From the NCBI GenBank assembly GCA_001557505.1, contig LSAX01000005.1:372001-436000 (forward strand): a stretch of 64,000 nucleotides of DNA, in the 5' to 3' direction. This DNA comes from Reticulascus tulasneorum (Eukaryota; Ascomycota; Sordariomycetes; Glomerellales; Reticulascaceae). Of the stretch, positions 47,472 through 58,369 are shown piece after piece. The notes under the pieces are model-generated. The model was not told where the DNA came from and searched no databases. It worked only from the letters and a program-made list of their open reading frames with translations. Numbering within the stretch: position 1 is the stretch's first letter; every line of letters begins with the position of its first letter. Both the position numbers and the translations under genes were made by a program.

Positions 47472-48156
47472 AATGAGCAGGAAGGCGAGTTGCATTATCC
47501 GGATAGGGTGTAGAATCTTCGTTTCAGCATCGCACGGGAACGGCGTCGGGGCATTAAAATGTGGCTCTTTTGGGGCATAGGTCTTCATTACCGGTTGTAT
47601 ATCCATTGCATGTGGGCGTATATAATAGCGAAGTGTGTGTGCATGCTTAGCACGCACGTATAGAAACTCCTGTCATCTTAAAGAGTAGCAAGCCGGTCTC
47701 GCCAGTATGTTGTGCTACAAGCTCAGGCTCGAGGGGTTGAGGAGTGGCCAACCAGCTCTTGGCCGCCACGCTATGGAATCAGGAAAGGGGCACACTAACT
47801 TTTGTTGCAGGTTCCCTCCACACGGAATGCTCACTCGGTGGATGATTCATGAACAACGCAGTGGGCATGCAAACGAGCACTCGAGGGAAGAATCATGGCA
47901 GCAGATGGTCATAAGGTGGTCTTGTTCATCGGGTAGAGCCTAGAGCTCAAACACGTCGACTATATATCATGTTCACAAAATTCCAATGTCCAAGACGCAG
48001 TCAGGCACGCAAGTTTACCCATCAACCCCCTTTGACAACTTCTCGTCCTTGAACCGTTCCAGTCTCTGGCTAAAACCTTAGCGCTCTTGAAAGCCCGGAA
48101 ATCTGCCTACTGACGCTCAAATTTGTCAGATCTCCTTCGTTGGCCGCACAGCAGAT
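47472..48156. other. Convergent intergenic
   Basis: 3' flanks of the MFS and ABC genes. No gene seen. Confidence 0.6.
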
Positions 48157-51100
48157 TCACTGCCGGTAGCATAGAGATTGGTCTATCTTCTCTCGGTGTC
48201 CAGTTTCTTTATCGGTGTTTCCCGGACCATTGTCCCCGCTGATGAGCCGCGTGAACACTCCGCGTGCGTGCCATAAGTCAGCATAGCTTCCTTCTTCCGC
48301 CACCAGGCCATCTTCGAGGACAATGATATGATCTGCCGTGCGCATCATCTCCCGGCTATGCGTGACAACCAAGACGGCCATGTCACGATTGCCAGCATCG
48401 GACGTGAGGTTTCTTATGGTCTGCCGTACAATGTCTGCGGTCTCGCCATCCAGAGCGCTAGTTGGCTCGTCCATTACTAGCAGCCGCGGTTGTCTCGCCA
48501 GTGCTCGTGCCACGCACACTCGTTGCGACTGGCCGCCAGACAGTGCTTGGCCGCCATCTCCAACAACAGTGTCATACCCTTCGGGAAGTGATACGATGAA
48601 GTCGTGGATGTCTGCTGCACGTGCCGCTCTTTCAAGGTTGGCGTTGTCGCGGAGTGGTGAGCCGTCGGGGAGGCCATAGGCGATGTTCCCTGCAATCGAC
48701 ATAGGAAAGAGAAATGGAGATTGAGGCACGTAGGCAGTCATGGCCCGAAGGCACTGCGGGCGAATCTCACAATAGGGAATGCCGGCAAACGTGAGGCTCC
48801 GCCGCTTCTCTGTGACTGTCGGCGGTGTTGAAGGCGTATATATGCCCATCAGGAGAGAGATGAGGGTGCTTTTCCCGCAGCCCGAGGAACCTACAATAGC
48901 AGTGCATGTTCCAGCTTCAATTTTCATATCGACACCACGCAGAACTCGGTGGGTTGGCCGAGACGGGTAGGCAAAAGCGAGGCCATTCAAGCGGATCGGG
49001 AATGGCATGGTGACCTGCTGCGTACCTTCCGACTCGTCCTGCGTATGGTCAGGTAGGCTCGCGTAATAGAGCATCTGGACGGCAGTAGCGCGTGACGCAG
49101 ATATCTGCGGGATGCTGGCCAGAATCGAACTCGCTTGTCCCATGCAGAAGAGCAGGAGGTTGATGACTTGCAACACCACTGCGGCAGAAACCTCCAAGTT
49201 TCTCGCAAGAAGAACCGTACCATAATAGAAAACCAGTGCGGTAAGGAGGAAATTCATCGACTGGTACATACCATATAGAGGACCTATAAAAGCCGCTCTC
49301 CTGAGGCCCAGTTTGAAGGTGGATGCGGTCAGTTCACGGTGTTTGCGGGAGAAATACATTTCGAGAGTGAGCGCCTTGACGACGGCAAAGTTGGTGTATG
49401 TCTCGGTCAGTACAGCACTCGTCTCTTCTGCTCCTCTGTTGCATATTGACTCCCACTTTGTGCTGGCAAAGGACAGAGCCTTAACCGAGGCCAAAATGGC
49501 CGGACCTCCTGAAAGCGCGACGAGGGTAAGTTTCCAGGAGATGAACAGTGCCCACACGATAGCCGTCAGTACCATGACCGTCACGATCACAATGACCGGT
49601 ACGAAACGTCCAACAAGGTTCCTCATCTCTTCCGCGTTTCGATCAATGCATTCGTTGATTCTGCTAGCGGGGTTTGTCGGTTTGTCAAACCAAGGCTTGG
49701 GCTGCAGGAGTATTCGCTTCAAGGCCTCCAGTCGGAGTGCATTTACCCAAGCTTGGCCAACGTGCTCCATCAAGTACCGACTGAAGAACGTTGCAGCCCC
49801 ATCCAAGACGGCAATGGCAATCAAGAGTATGGCCCATTGTTGTCCCACGGCCAGTCGATCACTCGTGGCCCAAAACGCTGAGAGGAGCTGTGCGAAGCAG
49901 TACGCGAAACCGGGATTTGAGCCAGCCACGACTAGACACATGAAAACTCCTACCACGAGCCTTAATCTGTCGTGAAATGAAAGGAGAGGCCACACTGTTT
50001 TGAGTATTTCCCAGAGGGTCAGGCTATCATTAACTTTGCTGGTTCCTGCGCCCTTATCTGAGCCTCCAGGTTGATCATGTGCTTCGCCGTTAGACATGAT
50101 GCTGTTTGACAGATTATGGCGTGGATCTTTTCTTGAATGACGATTGCTCACAGAAATAACTCGAGTTTCTTGAACGGACTGGCCAGCTACCTCGAGCGCT
50201 TCTATGCATGTCCTAACCGTAGAAGGGGATGCGTATCTGGTGCTCGACCGCGACCATCTCTGATATCTGTCCCGTCGTTTCTCGTCAGATGCCCGGGTCT
50301 CCTCAGTGGTATTTTGTGGCCCTGGGCGGTCTTGTATAGTGGGGGAATCCCACAGTTCCTTCGTCTTTGTCATGATCACTGAAGCTGTGCCAGAACCCAG
50401 CGAATTCCTTCCCCCAGCTCGGCTATGTGGGCGAAGATCGGACGGATCCGGATCGGATAGAAAGAATCTAGTGAATCGACTCGGTTGTGATGGATTGTTC
50501 CCTGAAAAAGATGGTTCTGATCTTAAGGAGGAGGTTCTCTTGATAGAATCAGCTTCACCACTGGCCGCCGTTGCTCCTTCCATATGTGATGCAACTAGCG
50601 ACGCAAACAAGCCACCGGTCTCCTTGGAAATGACCTTTCGAAACCCTTCCTGTACCAGAAAGCTTCTGTCCATAACATAGACGTAGTCGTCGTCCTGTAT
50701 TTGAGTCACATCATGGGTAATGATGATAGTTGTTTTCCCCCGTCGCCACAAACGGATTGCTTCAACCACCAGTGATTTGCTAGCTTGATCGAGGCCACTT
50801 GTAACCTCATCCAGTATGAGAACAGGGGGGTCCCGCAGTCGTGCCCTCGCTAATGCAAGCCTTTGCTTCTGCCCACCACTTAGACTATATCCACCTTGTC
50901 CGACCATAGTCTCAAGCCCTTGCGGCATGCTTGCCAGGGTTGACTGCAGCAGGGCGGCATCGCAGGCAACTGTGATCAAAGTTTTGGTAACATTTTGCGG
51001 TTGGAGATGACCGAATGCCACGTTCATCCAGAATGTCTCGGTGAAGAGGACGCTAGACTGCTGTATCAAGGTAACATTGCTTCGGAGCCACTCCTTGTCC

Positions 51101-52517
51101 AGTGTCTTCAACGGTTGGCTGTCGATAAGGATTTCCCCGGTCAAAGGTTCGTAAAAGTTGACAAGAAGGCTGCCGAGCGTACTTTTACCAGATCCGCTTC
51201 TCCCAACAATGAAACAGGTCTCTCCCGCCGGAAAGAAGAATGAGGACTTGTTGAGGACCAGCTGCGTGGGATTCGATGGATATGCGAAGCTCACCTGTGC
51301 CAGTTAGAGTAAATTCACTTTACGGCGAAACTGGTCGGGGGCTAACATCATTGAGTTCCACATCACCGATGCATCGATTAGGTCTCCTAGAGCCAAACAT
51401 CTCATAGGTTGCCTTCGGGTCCGGAACATTCAAGGCGATCTCGCCTAGCGACTGGCCAGCGGACATACCTTTGACCAATACCAGCCACTGGGGAATAACT
51501 GCCTCAATTCCTTGTAGGGCAGTCAGGGTAGCGTAAAAAGTGGTTAAGATCTGCCCGGGGCTTGCCCCTTGGTTCACCAAGTAGACGCCGTACCAGAACC
51601 CGATGGCGAAGAGACTCACGATCCAGAACTTGACGTACCCCATCTGTAAGGCATTACAACGGGCCTGTGTCAAATAGTGGCTCATCGAAGCCTTTATCGC
51701 ATTGTGGTACTGCCAAATTTCCTGATCAAAGCCATTGTAGACTTTGACCAGGTCAATAGCGGTGATGGAGGCGCTGGCGTACTTGGAGGCCTGAGAAAGC
51801 TCGCTTTTCTGTGCTTTCACAGCAGGTTCGAGACGTCGAGTCGCTACACGCAATACCACAGCAGATATGGGCATTGATGCGAGCAGGACGAGGGTGAGCT
51901 TCCAGGATAAGTAGAAGGCCAAGATGAGCGAGCCCGTCGAGATGACGACGTCGAAAATCAGGTACCCGAAGACCTGCGAAGTTGCCGCCTGCAGTTCTCG
52001 AACTTGCCTGGCCTTTAGTTAGAGCGGCCACGTCAAGGGACCTAGTTTCTATCAGGACTCACGTTTCGATTCGAACCAGCAGGCTTGCCACGCCGTCCGA
52101 TTGACAATCGTACCATTCCATTTCCTTGTTCAGAAGACTTTTAAATATCTCGTCCCGCGCACTCTTTGCTTGCAACTCCCCGAACACAATCCATGCCGAT
52201 AGGAATGCACAATGTGAAATCAAAGTTCCTCCTCCGAGCCCGCAAAGCCATAAGCACCGCTGGGACACTTGGGCAAGGGTGTCTTGGCCATTCATAAAGC
52301 CGCCGCCAAACTTCGCGACAACTTCAAATATTGACCCGAGAACGACGGCAAAAATCGTTTTCAGGGCGCCTGATACAACAGTTGCAACAATGGCAGGGAC
52401 AAAGGCACTCCAATGCTGCCATCTTGTAAAGACGAAGAGGTGCCTCCAAGAAGCTCTGATGTGCGGCCTGGGACTCGCCGGTCTGTCGTTTGCCTGCTCC
52501 ATGGCTATCTTCTCCAA
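48157..52517 (-). CDS. ABC exporter, ABCB full transporter, Ste6/a-pheromone type
   Basis: Three exons: 52063-52517, 51347-52007 and 48157-51294, giving 1417 residues in TM6-NBD-TM6-NBD order. NBD1 has Walker A GRSGSGKST (about residue 403), signature LSGGQKQRLALARA and Walker B VLILDEVTSGLD. NBD2 has GSSGCGKST (about 1176), LSGGQSQRVCVARA and LLVMDEPTSALD. A long Ser/Arg-rich linker of about 180 residues separates the halves. Overall it fits fungal Ste6-like pumps, which export the farnesylated a-type pheromone; other ABCB substrates are possible. Intron 51295-51346 starts with the unusual donor GTTAGC, but the junction restores the expected DVSFAYPS. Both ATPase sites look intact. Confidence 0.93.
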
Positions 52518-53511
52518 GGACCGGCTTGTTCAAGTTTTGTTCTCGCTCGAGTCTCGAGGTAGTCGGTTGTTTTAACGGCATCAACACAGCAGAGGTTCTC
52601 ACTAGACTTAGTGGTGTAGAGGCAGGAAGAAGAGGTATGGTTTTAGAAGGGATTATCAGCGCCATCGTTGGCGCCAGAAGACAATCCGACTCATAATTGG
52701 TGCTACATATGTGGGAAGTTTGTGCGACGAGGCGATAATACGAAAAGATAATGTCAGGCCGCAGGCATGCACATTGCGCATTCAAGTAAATGCGCTACTT
52801 GGTTGGGGAACTCGCATTGATGTGGTGGCTCTTAGTATTGTTGTCAGCCACAGAAATAGCGGCGTGGAGAACAATAGGAGAAGACCCACGGAAAGACCAA
52901 CACCGCATCCCGTTCACCTTTGCCCAAGAGGGGAACTTCCCACGCGAGACGATCACGTTGGTCATCGCACGGAGCGCAGCATTATATATTCGGGGAGGCG
53001 AAGTGACCTTTTGGGCGTTTTTGTGTTGAACTTTGTGGGTGGGGATAAGTTGCTTTCGAGAACTGGGTCGCTCATATGAAGAAGCGCGCCTGCATGTCAA
53101 CAGCATATGGCGCATGTAGGTGGCCGAGTGACGTATTTATATGGTTCGGATGAAAGCATGTATCTAGTTGACAATTACTACTAAAACTCTGGGTATTTGA
53201 GCCTGTAAGAGGCTTGTCCGATGCATAGATTGTTGTCATTGCGGTTTCTTCTGCTTTGGCCGGGTAATGGAGCCCAGCATTGATGTCGCAAGTCGCAGTT
53301 CGGTCCAAGCCTGGAAGGCAAGTCGGCAAGACTACTGCTGGAGTTGTGTTGACTGCAACATCCGAGAGTGAGGCCCCCAAGACTCCCAGCTTGGCCGCTG
53401 GCCGCTAGAACTCTCCAGCGGCCCAACAATCGTTTCAGGCGTGTTGGATGAGAGTCAACCATCCACGCTCAGTGGATATGTGACAACTTCTGGCCAAGGT
53501 TGAAGCAGCGC
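52518..53511. other. Intergenic
   Basis: ABC exporter promoter and PBDC1 3' flank. No gene seen. Confidence 0.55.
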
Positions 53512-54249
53512 TTAGCTGCTCGAAGCTTTTTCCGCCTGTGCCTTCTCGTAGATCCAATCATTGAGACCCTGGCGGTTCCTGGATATGCTGGTGAGCGCAT
53601 GTTTCAATGATGACAGTTTCCGAGAGTATCTCGGCTCAGCTCACCTTGCTATCTCAACGGCATAGAATTGCATTCGCGGAACTAAACAGGCACGCACACA
53701 AGCAGTCAGAAATGCATTCTCGTTGACGAGCAAGAAAAGGGTGTTTATCTCACCAAATATTGTTTCCTCTCTTCCATATTCCCACTTCGGGTTCGCTCGA
53801 AGCATGGTGCCGAAGTTGTAGTCGTCGACCTTCTTCTCGTACGCCATCATAAACTTTCGCCACCGGTCTTTCCCTACCTTGCTCTTCATTTCGTCTTCGT
53901 TGATTGTGTCGGCAACATTGAAGTCGGGGAAATCCTCTTGCAGGTGCTTGTAGATGTCGTCGTCCAGTTTGGTCAACCGAAGAGAGGAGCCCCGTACTTT
54001 CTCCAGTATAGACCAGTAGGTTTCCATGTGCTGGACGGCTGTCGTATGGTTAGAAGGATATCCATTTTCCCAGCCGGCAGGGGCTCATGGGGGTTGGTTT
54101 AGTACCTTTGACCGCGAACTGCTTCTCAATCTGTTAAAATTCTTTCGTTAGCATTATGCTGTGCAAGCTGGGCTCCGATGTGAGCTGCCTACATCTTCCA
54201 GGTTGTCGGCCTCGGCCGCATTGAAGTTTGTCGGAACTGGAGCTGACAT
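53512..54249 (-). CDS. PBDC1/YPL225W family protein (eEF1A biogenesis factor)
   Basis: Five exons: 54193-54249, 54106-54130 (only 25 nt), 53754-54038, 53645-53681 and 53512-53578, giving 156 residues. The spliced product shows the family core: IEKQFAVKAVQH, ETYWSILEKV, LRLTKLDDDIY, WRKFMMAYEKKVDDYNFGT, VPRMQFYAVEIAR and the closing NRQGLNDWIYEKAQ. The yeast member YPL225W acts with the ribosome to help nascent eEF1A fold; the human member is PBDC1. Cytosolic, without signal or membrane segments. Intron 53682-53753 is 72 nt and stop-free, so an unspliced read inserts 24 residues. All phases close, supporting the small exons. Confidence 0.93.
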
Positions 54250-55442
54250 GGTGACCAGCTGTTGCCAAGTAGCAAGGGTGCGCGCAGTTTGTTTAGTTTT
54301 TCGTGAAGTTTCGAAAGGTCCGTCTTGCGAAGTGCGCGTGGTGAAGATTTTGATGGTGGTAAAAACGATGCATTAAGTACAGCAGGCTCTATCTTAAGTG
54401 TTGATGGTTGGATAAAATGGCAGAGTTGGGCGATGACGCCGCGGGGCAATGGTGACTAAGCCCCCACCACGTTCGGTAGCCTTCCAGCTTGGACTAGGTC
54501 AATCTATATACCACATTCGGCATTTAAACAAAAGATTGCCTACCTCAAGGTAGTTTAGGTAGAATAGTGAGGACTTGGTTGCTTAGATAGATGCCCATAT
54601 GGCTAGGTAGCAGGCCATTTACCTTATCTGCAATACTAAATAAGTAGTGAAGGTACTGATTGGCTTGATTTGGCACTTTAGCTAATTACCTATGCACCCA
54701 CCCTTTTAGGAGAGGTTACAAACATGTGAATGAAGTACGCTCTTTTGGACGCGTCCCGAAGTTCCTCGACCTCACACACGATAAGTTAAGCCTAGGAACG
54801 ACCTTTTAAAATCCCAGAATATGCAGTGTTACAGGTAGTCGGAGGTGGCACAATAAAGTAAAGTAAATCTCGATTCGTGACTGACAGCTGCCATATAATT
54901 TGCGGCAAAATGTTTGGGCTGACTTCAAGCTTATTTCTGAACTAAGAACTTACTTAAACTTTTTGCATATCTCCCGGATGTAAAGAATTTCTAAGGTCTA
55001 CTTAATTACCTAGTAGTTAGGCATCTGAGGAACGGACTTGGGGACCAACTTGGTCCAGCCGGCCACAGCGCCTCTATTATACCTCGCTCAAACCCATGCC
55101 TACTTGTCAACACGACATCTCTTCCTTGTGGACTCGTTCGATCAGACTACGTTTATGCAGGTTTTCCATATCCATCTCTGTTTCCCGAAACTGGATTCGC
55201 ATAATCGCCTTGCTATCCCGCGTACTTCTCCCAACCATTTCCCCGCACCCCGTGTCACTGGGACGACCTGAGATGGCATCTTGACCTGTACCGGTTCGTA
55301 GTTAGCCGTCATCTATTACGCCTTTCATCACCAGGCACCCGCATTCGCAATCTATCAAGACTCCCAAATTCGTTGCTAGAATCCATTCGTTTTATACACA
55401 CGTCATTGCCCGGCAATCGGCTTCCCGGGAGTCGCAAGCGCA
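54250..55442. other. Divergent intergenic, AT-rich
   Basis: 1.2 kb between divergent PBDC1 and PPAT genes. About 54480-55020 is markedly AT-rich with scattered TAGGTA/TACCT motifs. No gene. Confidence 0.55.
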
Positions 55443-56660
55443 ATGCCGTCAGATCAACTCCCATCTCTCCTCTTGCTGCCCTTCCCCCCTCAACCACCAT
55501 CTCATGTCGCACTCAACGCAGCGTATCGCCCGCCACTAACTGCAGCCATATCCAAACTCGCGGATTCTCGCCATTCCGCCGTCCTTGTAGTTGCCGTTGT
55601 ATGCCCCCTCTTGAGTGGTGCTTCTCCGGCGGCCAAATCTCTATCCTGGAGTGACGCGCAACGTCTGCTGGCTGGTATCTATAGCCTCATCTCGGTCATA
55701 TGTGCGCAAGAGTCTATTGCCACTGATATCAATGGCGGCCCGGGGTCCGTGGACACCCGAGTCGTCCTCGTGGACCATGATCGCGCAAGGAGATTCTCTT
55801 CGGATTTCGTGGCTAGCATCGAGCCCAATAACACGACTGTCGTCGATCTCCCGACCTTTGTTTCGGCATACCATCCCTGGGCATCTATCTTTCATGTCAG
55901 TAGTGAACCTGGATATCAGACACTGTCGACCTACCTCAAGTTTGCCGAAGGCAAGCAGACCATCCTACAGCATCAACTCGTCACTGTTGAGGGCGGCGTG
56001 AGCATGAACACGGATCCGCCTGGCATCAATGGACCGCAGAAACCTAGCCCGACATACCCCATCGTCTGCCTAGGAGGCACATTTGACCACCTGCATCCTG
56101 GCCACAAGCTCCTGCTCGCAGCTGCAGCGCTGCTGTTGAAAGTGCCCAAAAAGGACTCTGGCTCGTCGTGTCTACTGATCATCGGCATTACAGGTGATGA
56201 GTTGTTGAAAAACAAAAAGTTCGCCGAGTTCGTACAGTCCTGGGATGCTCGCGCACGAAGCGTGATCAGCTTTCTTTCCTCCTTGCTCGAACTACGGGGA
56301 GCCGGCTGGAAAGGAGGTTCTGCCCCGGCCATCGAGGAGAAGCCGGGTGACTTCCACGCTACATTCAGGAATGACACCATATCTATCCAATGTGTCAAGA
56401 TCCAAGATGCATTTGGCCCCACCATCACGAATGAGCATATTGAGGCACTCGTCGTTTCTGGCGAGACGCGGTCGGGGGGCAAGGCAGTCAACGACAAGAG
56501 GCTGGAACTGGGCTGGGAATCCCTGGAGGTGTACGAAGTTGACGTTCTCGACGCCCAGGAGATGACAGACGAAGGGACCAAAACTGAGAATTTCGCTTCC
56601 AAGATTAGCAGCACTGCTATTCGACAGCAAAGGGCTAGGTTGGAGGGCACGCTTCAATGA
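55443..56660 (+). CDS. Phosphopantetheine adenylyltransferase (CoA biosynthesis)
   Basis: Single exon of 405 residues. The C-terminal half is a nucleotidyltransferase domain with CLGGTFDHLHPGHKLLL (HxGH motif in HPGH, about residues 209-221), IIGITGDELLKNKK, ALVVSGETRSGGKAVN and the closing KISSTAIRQ, the KMSKS-equivalent. It matches eukaryotic PPAT (yeast Cab4), which adenylates 4'-phosphopantetheine to dephospho-CoA. The first 200 residues are the usual poorly conserved fungal extension. Unlike the animal CoA synthase there is no fused dephospho-CoA kinase. Essential cytosolic or mitochondrion-associated function; no introns. Confidence 0.94.
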   Translation: MPSDQLPSLLLLPFPPQPPSHVALNAAYRPPLTAAISKLADSRHSAVLVVAVVCPLLSGASPAAKSLSWSDAQRLLAGIYSLISVICAQESIATDINGGPGSVDTRVVLVDHDRARRFSSDFVASIEPNNTTVVDLPTFVSAYHPWASIFHVSSEPGYQTLSTYLKFAEGKQTILQHQLVTVEGGVSMNTDPPGINGPQKPSPTYPIVCLGGTFDHLHPGHKLLLAAAALLLKVPKKDSGSSCLLIIGITGDELLKNKKFAEFVQSWDARARSVISFLSSLLELRGAGWKGGSAPAIEEKPGDFHATFRNDTISIQCVKIQDAFGPTITNEHIEALVVSGETRSGGKAVNDKRLELGWESLEVYEVDVLDAQEMTDEGTKTENFASKISSTAIRQQRARLEGTLQ

Positions 56661-57049
56661 GTTTCAAAGGCATCGCAGTACGGGACACCACTGAACTGGT
56701 AATAATGACCGCATGACAACGATCTAGTGCAGCGAGCTACCTTGCCCCGAGTAATGTGTATAACTCTGCACCCGAAAACTATCGTAACGAGCTTCGTCTC
56801 ATACCATTCCCGTTGTCTTCGGTGCCACAGCAGGTTATTGTTGCGTCGAAAGTCGTTTACTGGAGATTGAGTGGCTTGTCAATTACCCCTTATGTGTCCA
56901 CTTCCAATAGCATTCTTGGGCTTCCCAAGTGATATTCCAATACCATCGGTCAAGCACGGAGCCCCCGGAAATGATTCCTCTATCTACCCTTTAGTCGGTC
57001 GTGCGCTGTTTGGAAGCTTCGACCAGACTTCAACTTGAATCGCGATCCA
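56661..57049. other. Convergent intergenic
   Basis: 3' flanks only. Confidence 0.6.
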
Positions 57050-58369
57050 TCATTTCAGCAGCTCACGTCTCGACTTCTTGCTTTTGAGCTTCCAGACCAG
57101 CCCTTGCGCTCTTCTCTCCAGGCTGTTCAGTTCTGCAGCTACGAATCTCCTCTTCTTGACCCTTCTCTTTGGACTAGAGGTATCTTCCAGCTGCGTTGGC
57201 GCTTTTTCCTGCTCTCCCCGCCGAATTTGGACCGCGAGGGCCGTTGTGATAGGGCTATACTGCTGGCCGATGTACGGAGCCGGCAACTGGACTGCACCTC
57301 TGTGGCACGTTCGTTCCATCTCCGGCCTCGTATGGTCGTCCAGCTCAATATTCCCATCTCCTACTTCTACCCACGACGATTGGCCAGGCAGTCGTGGCCA
57401 TAAAGATGACGGCGACACACGGTAGAAGTAGTGTCTGAGCAACTCTTGGTCGGACGGTGCAGCGAATACGCCCTGGATTAGTTCGTGGGTGTACTCATCA
57501 CTAAACCCACCGAAACACATGGAATCCACGAGTCCTCGCAACCTCACAATTGGGTCGCAGACTCTGAGGGACAAGTCCGAGCAATATGAGAGGTCACCTT
57601 AAACTTGTCAGTCTCGATCTATGCTTACGTCTCTCTTTTCGGGTCATGTCCCACTTCTCGGTAGACACACTTACCAGCAAGGTCAGCCTCGGCGCAGCAA
57701 CTTGGAACTTGGCGATGGCCAAAGAATCTTCGACAGAGGAGCACCAAACTTTTCATCGTCGAACATCTTGATGAGTGAACCCACATTCAAAGTTCCGACC
57801 CGGAGCTTGAGTGCGGTCTTCCCAGGATCAAAGCCCAGTCGTGCCATGTCCAGCTCTAGGACGATCTCCTGCATGTATTGGCTATACCTGAAAACCCAGA
57901 GCGTTGCCAGTGGACTGAGGTAGGAGTTTGACGAACGGGGAGTAGGTGATGTGGAATCGTGCGGTCATGAGGAAGGCGACCATCATGTCTACATAGAACC
58001 CAGACGACACCCGCAAATATGGTCTCACGGGCTGCAGGGCAGTTTCGAGGGTAATGAAGGCGTCTGCTCGCCAGGTTTCGGAACTGAACCGCTTGTCCGT
58101 GAGACATACTGGGTATCCTAATGCATATGATGGCTTTCAAGGATGTTTTGGCAGATCTTGAAGCGGACTTCGCCGAGTAGCCCCGTGTAGCCATATTTGC
58201 GTTGGCAGTCTTCTTTGCGTTTACGCTCGCTCATGAAAGCGGCTATCGAGTGTTCGAAGTCCTCGCTCTTGTCCCGGGTTGGCTGGTCATGCCTGTATCG
58301 ATGATATACGATGTCAACGACGCGGTCCCATGGTGGAAGATTTCGTCCCGCGTCTTCAGCAGGTGTCAT
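57050..58369 (-). pseudogene. Frame-disrupted conserved fungal protein (F-box/2EXR-like layout)
   Basis: A protein reads along the minus strand but hops frames. 58369-58118 gives a frame containing KYGYTGLLGEVRFKICQNIL and ends in TAG. From about 58109 the next frame reads PVCLTDKRFSSETWRADAF to SPFVKLLPQ (about 57915). The original frame then resumes with PLATLWVFRYSQYMQEIVL to about 57690. After a probable intron, 57574-57050 reads HYFYRVSPSSLWPRLPG, SSWVEVGDG and a basic tail. The two shifts compensate each other. No convincing GT-AG introns explain them: one candidate (GTAAAC to TTAG, 107 nt) lacks a branch site. The layout resembles uncharacterised ascomycete proteins with an F-box-like start; function unknown. 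Either a pseudogene or two sequence errors. Confidence 0.45.
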
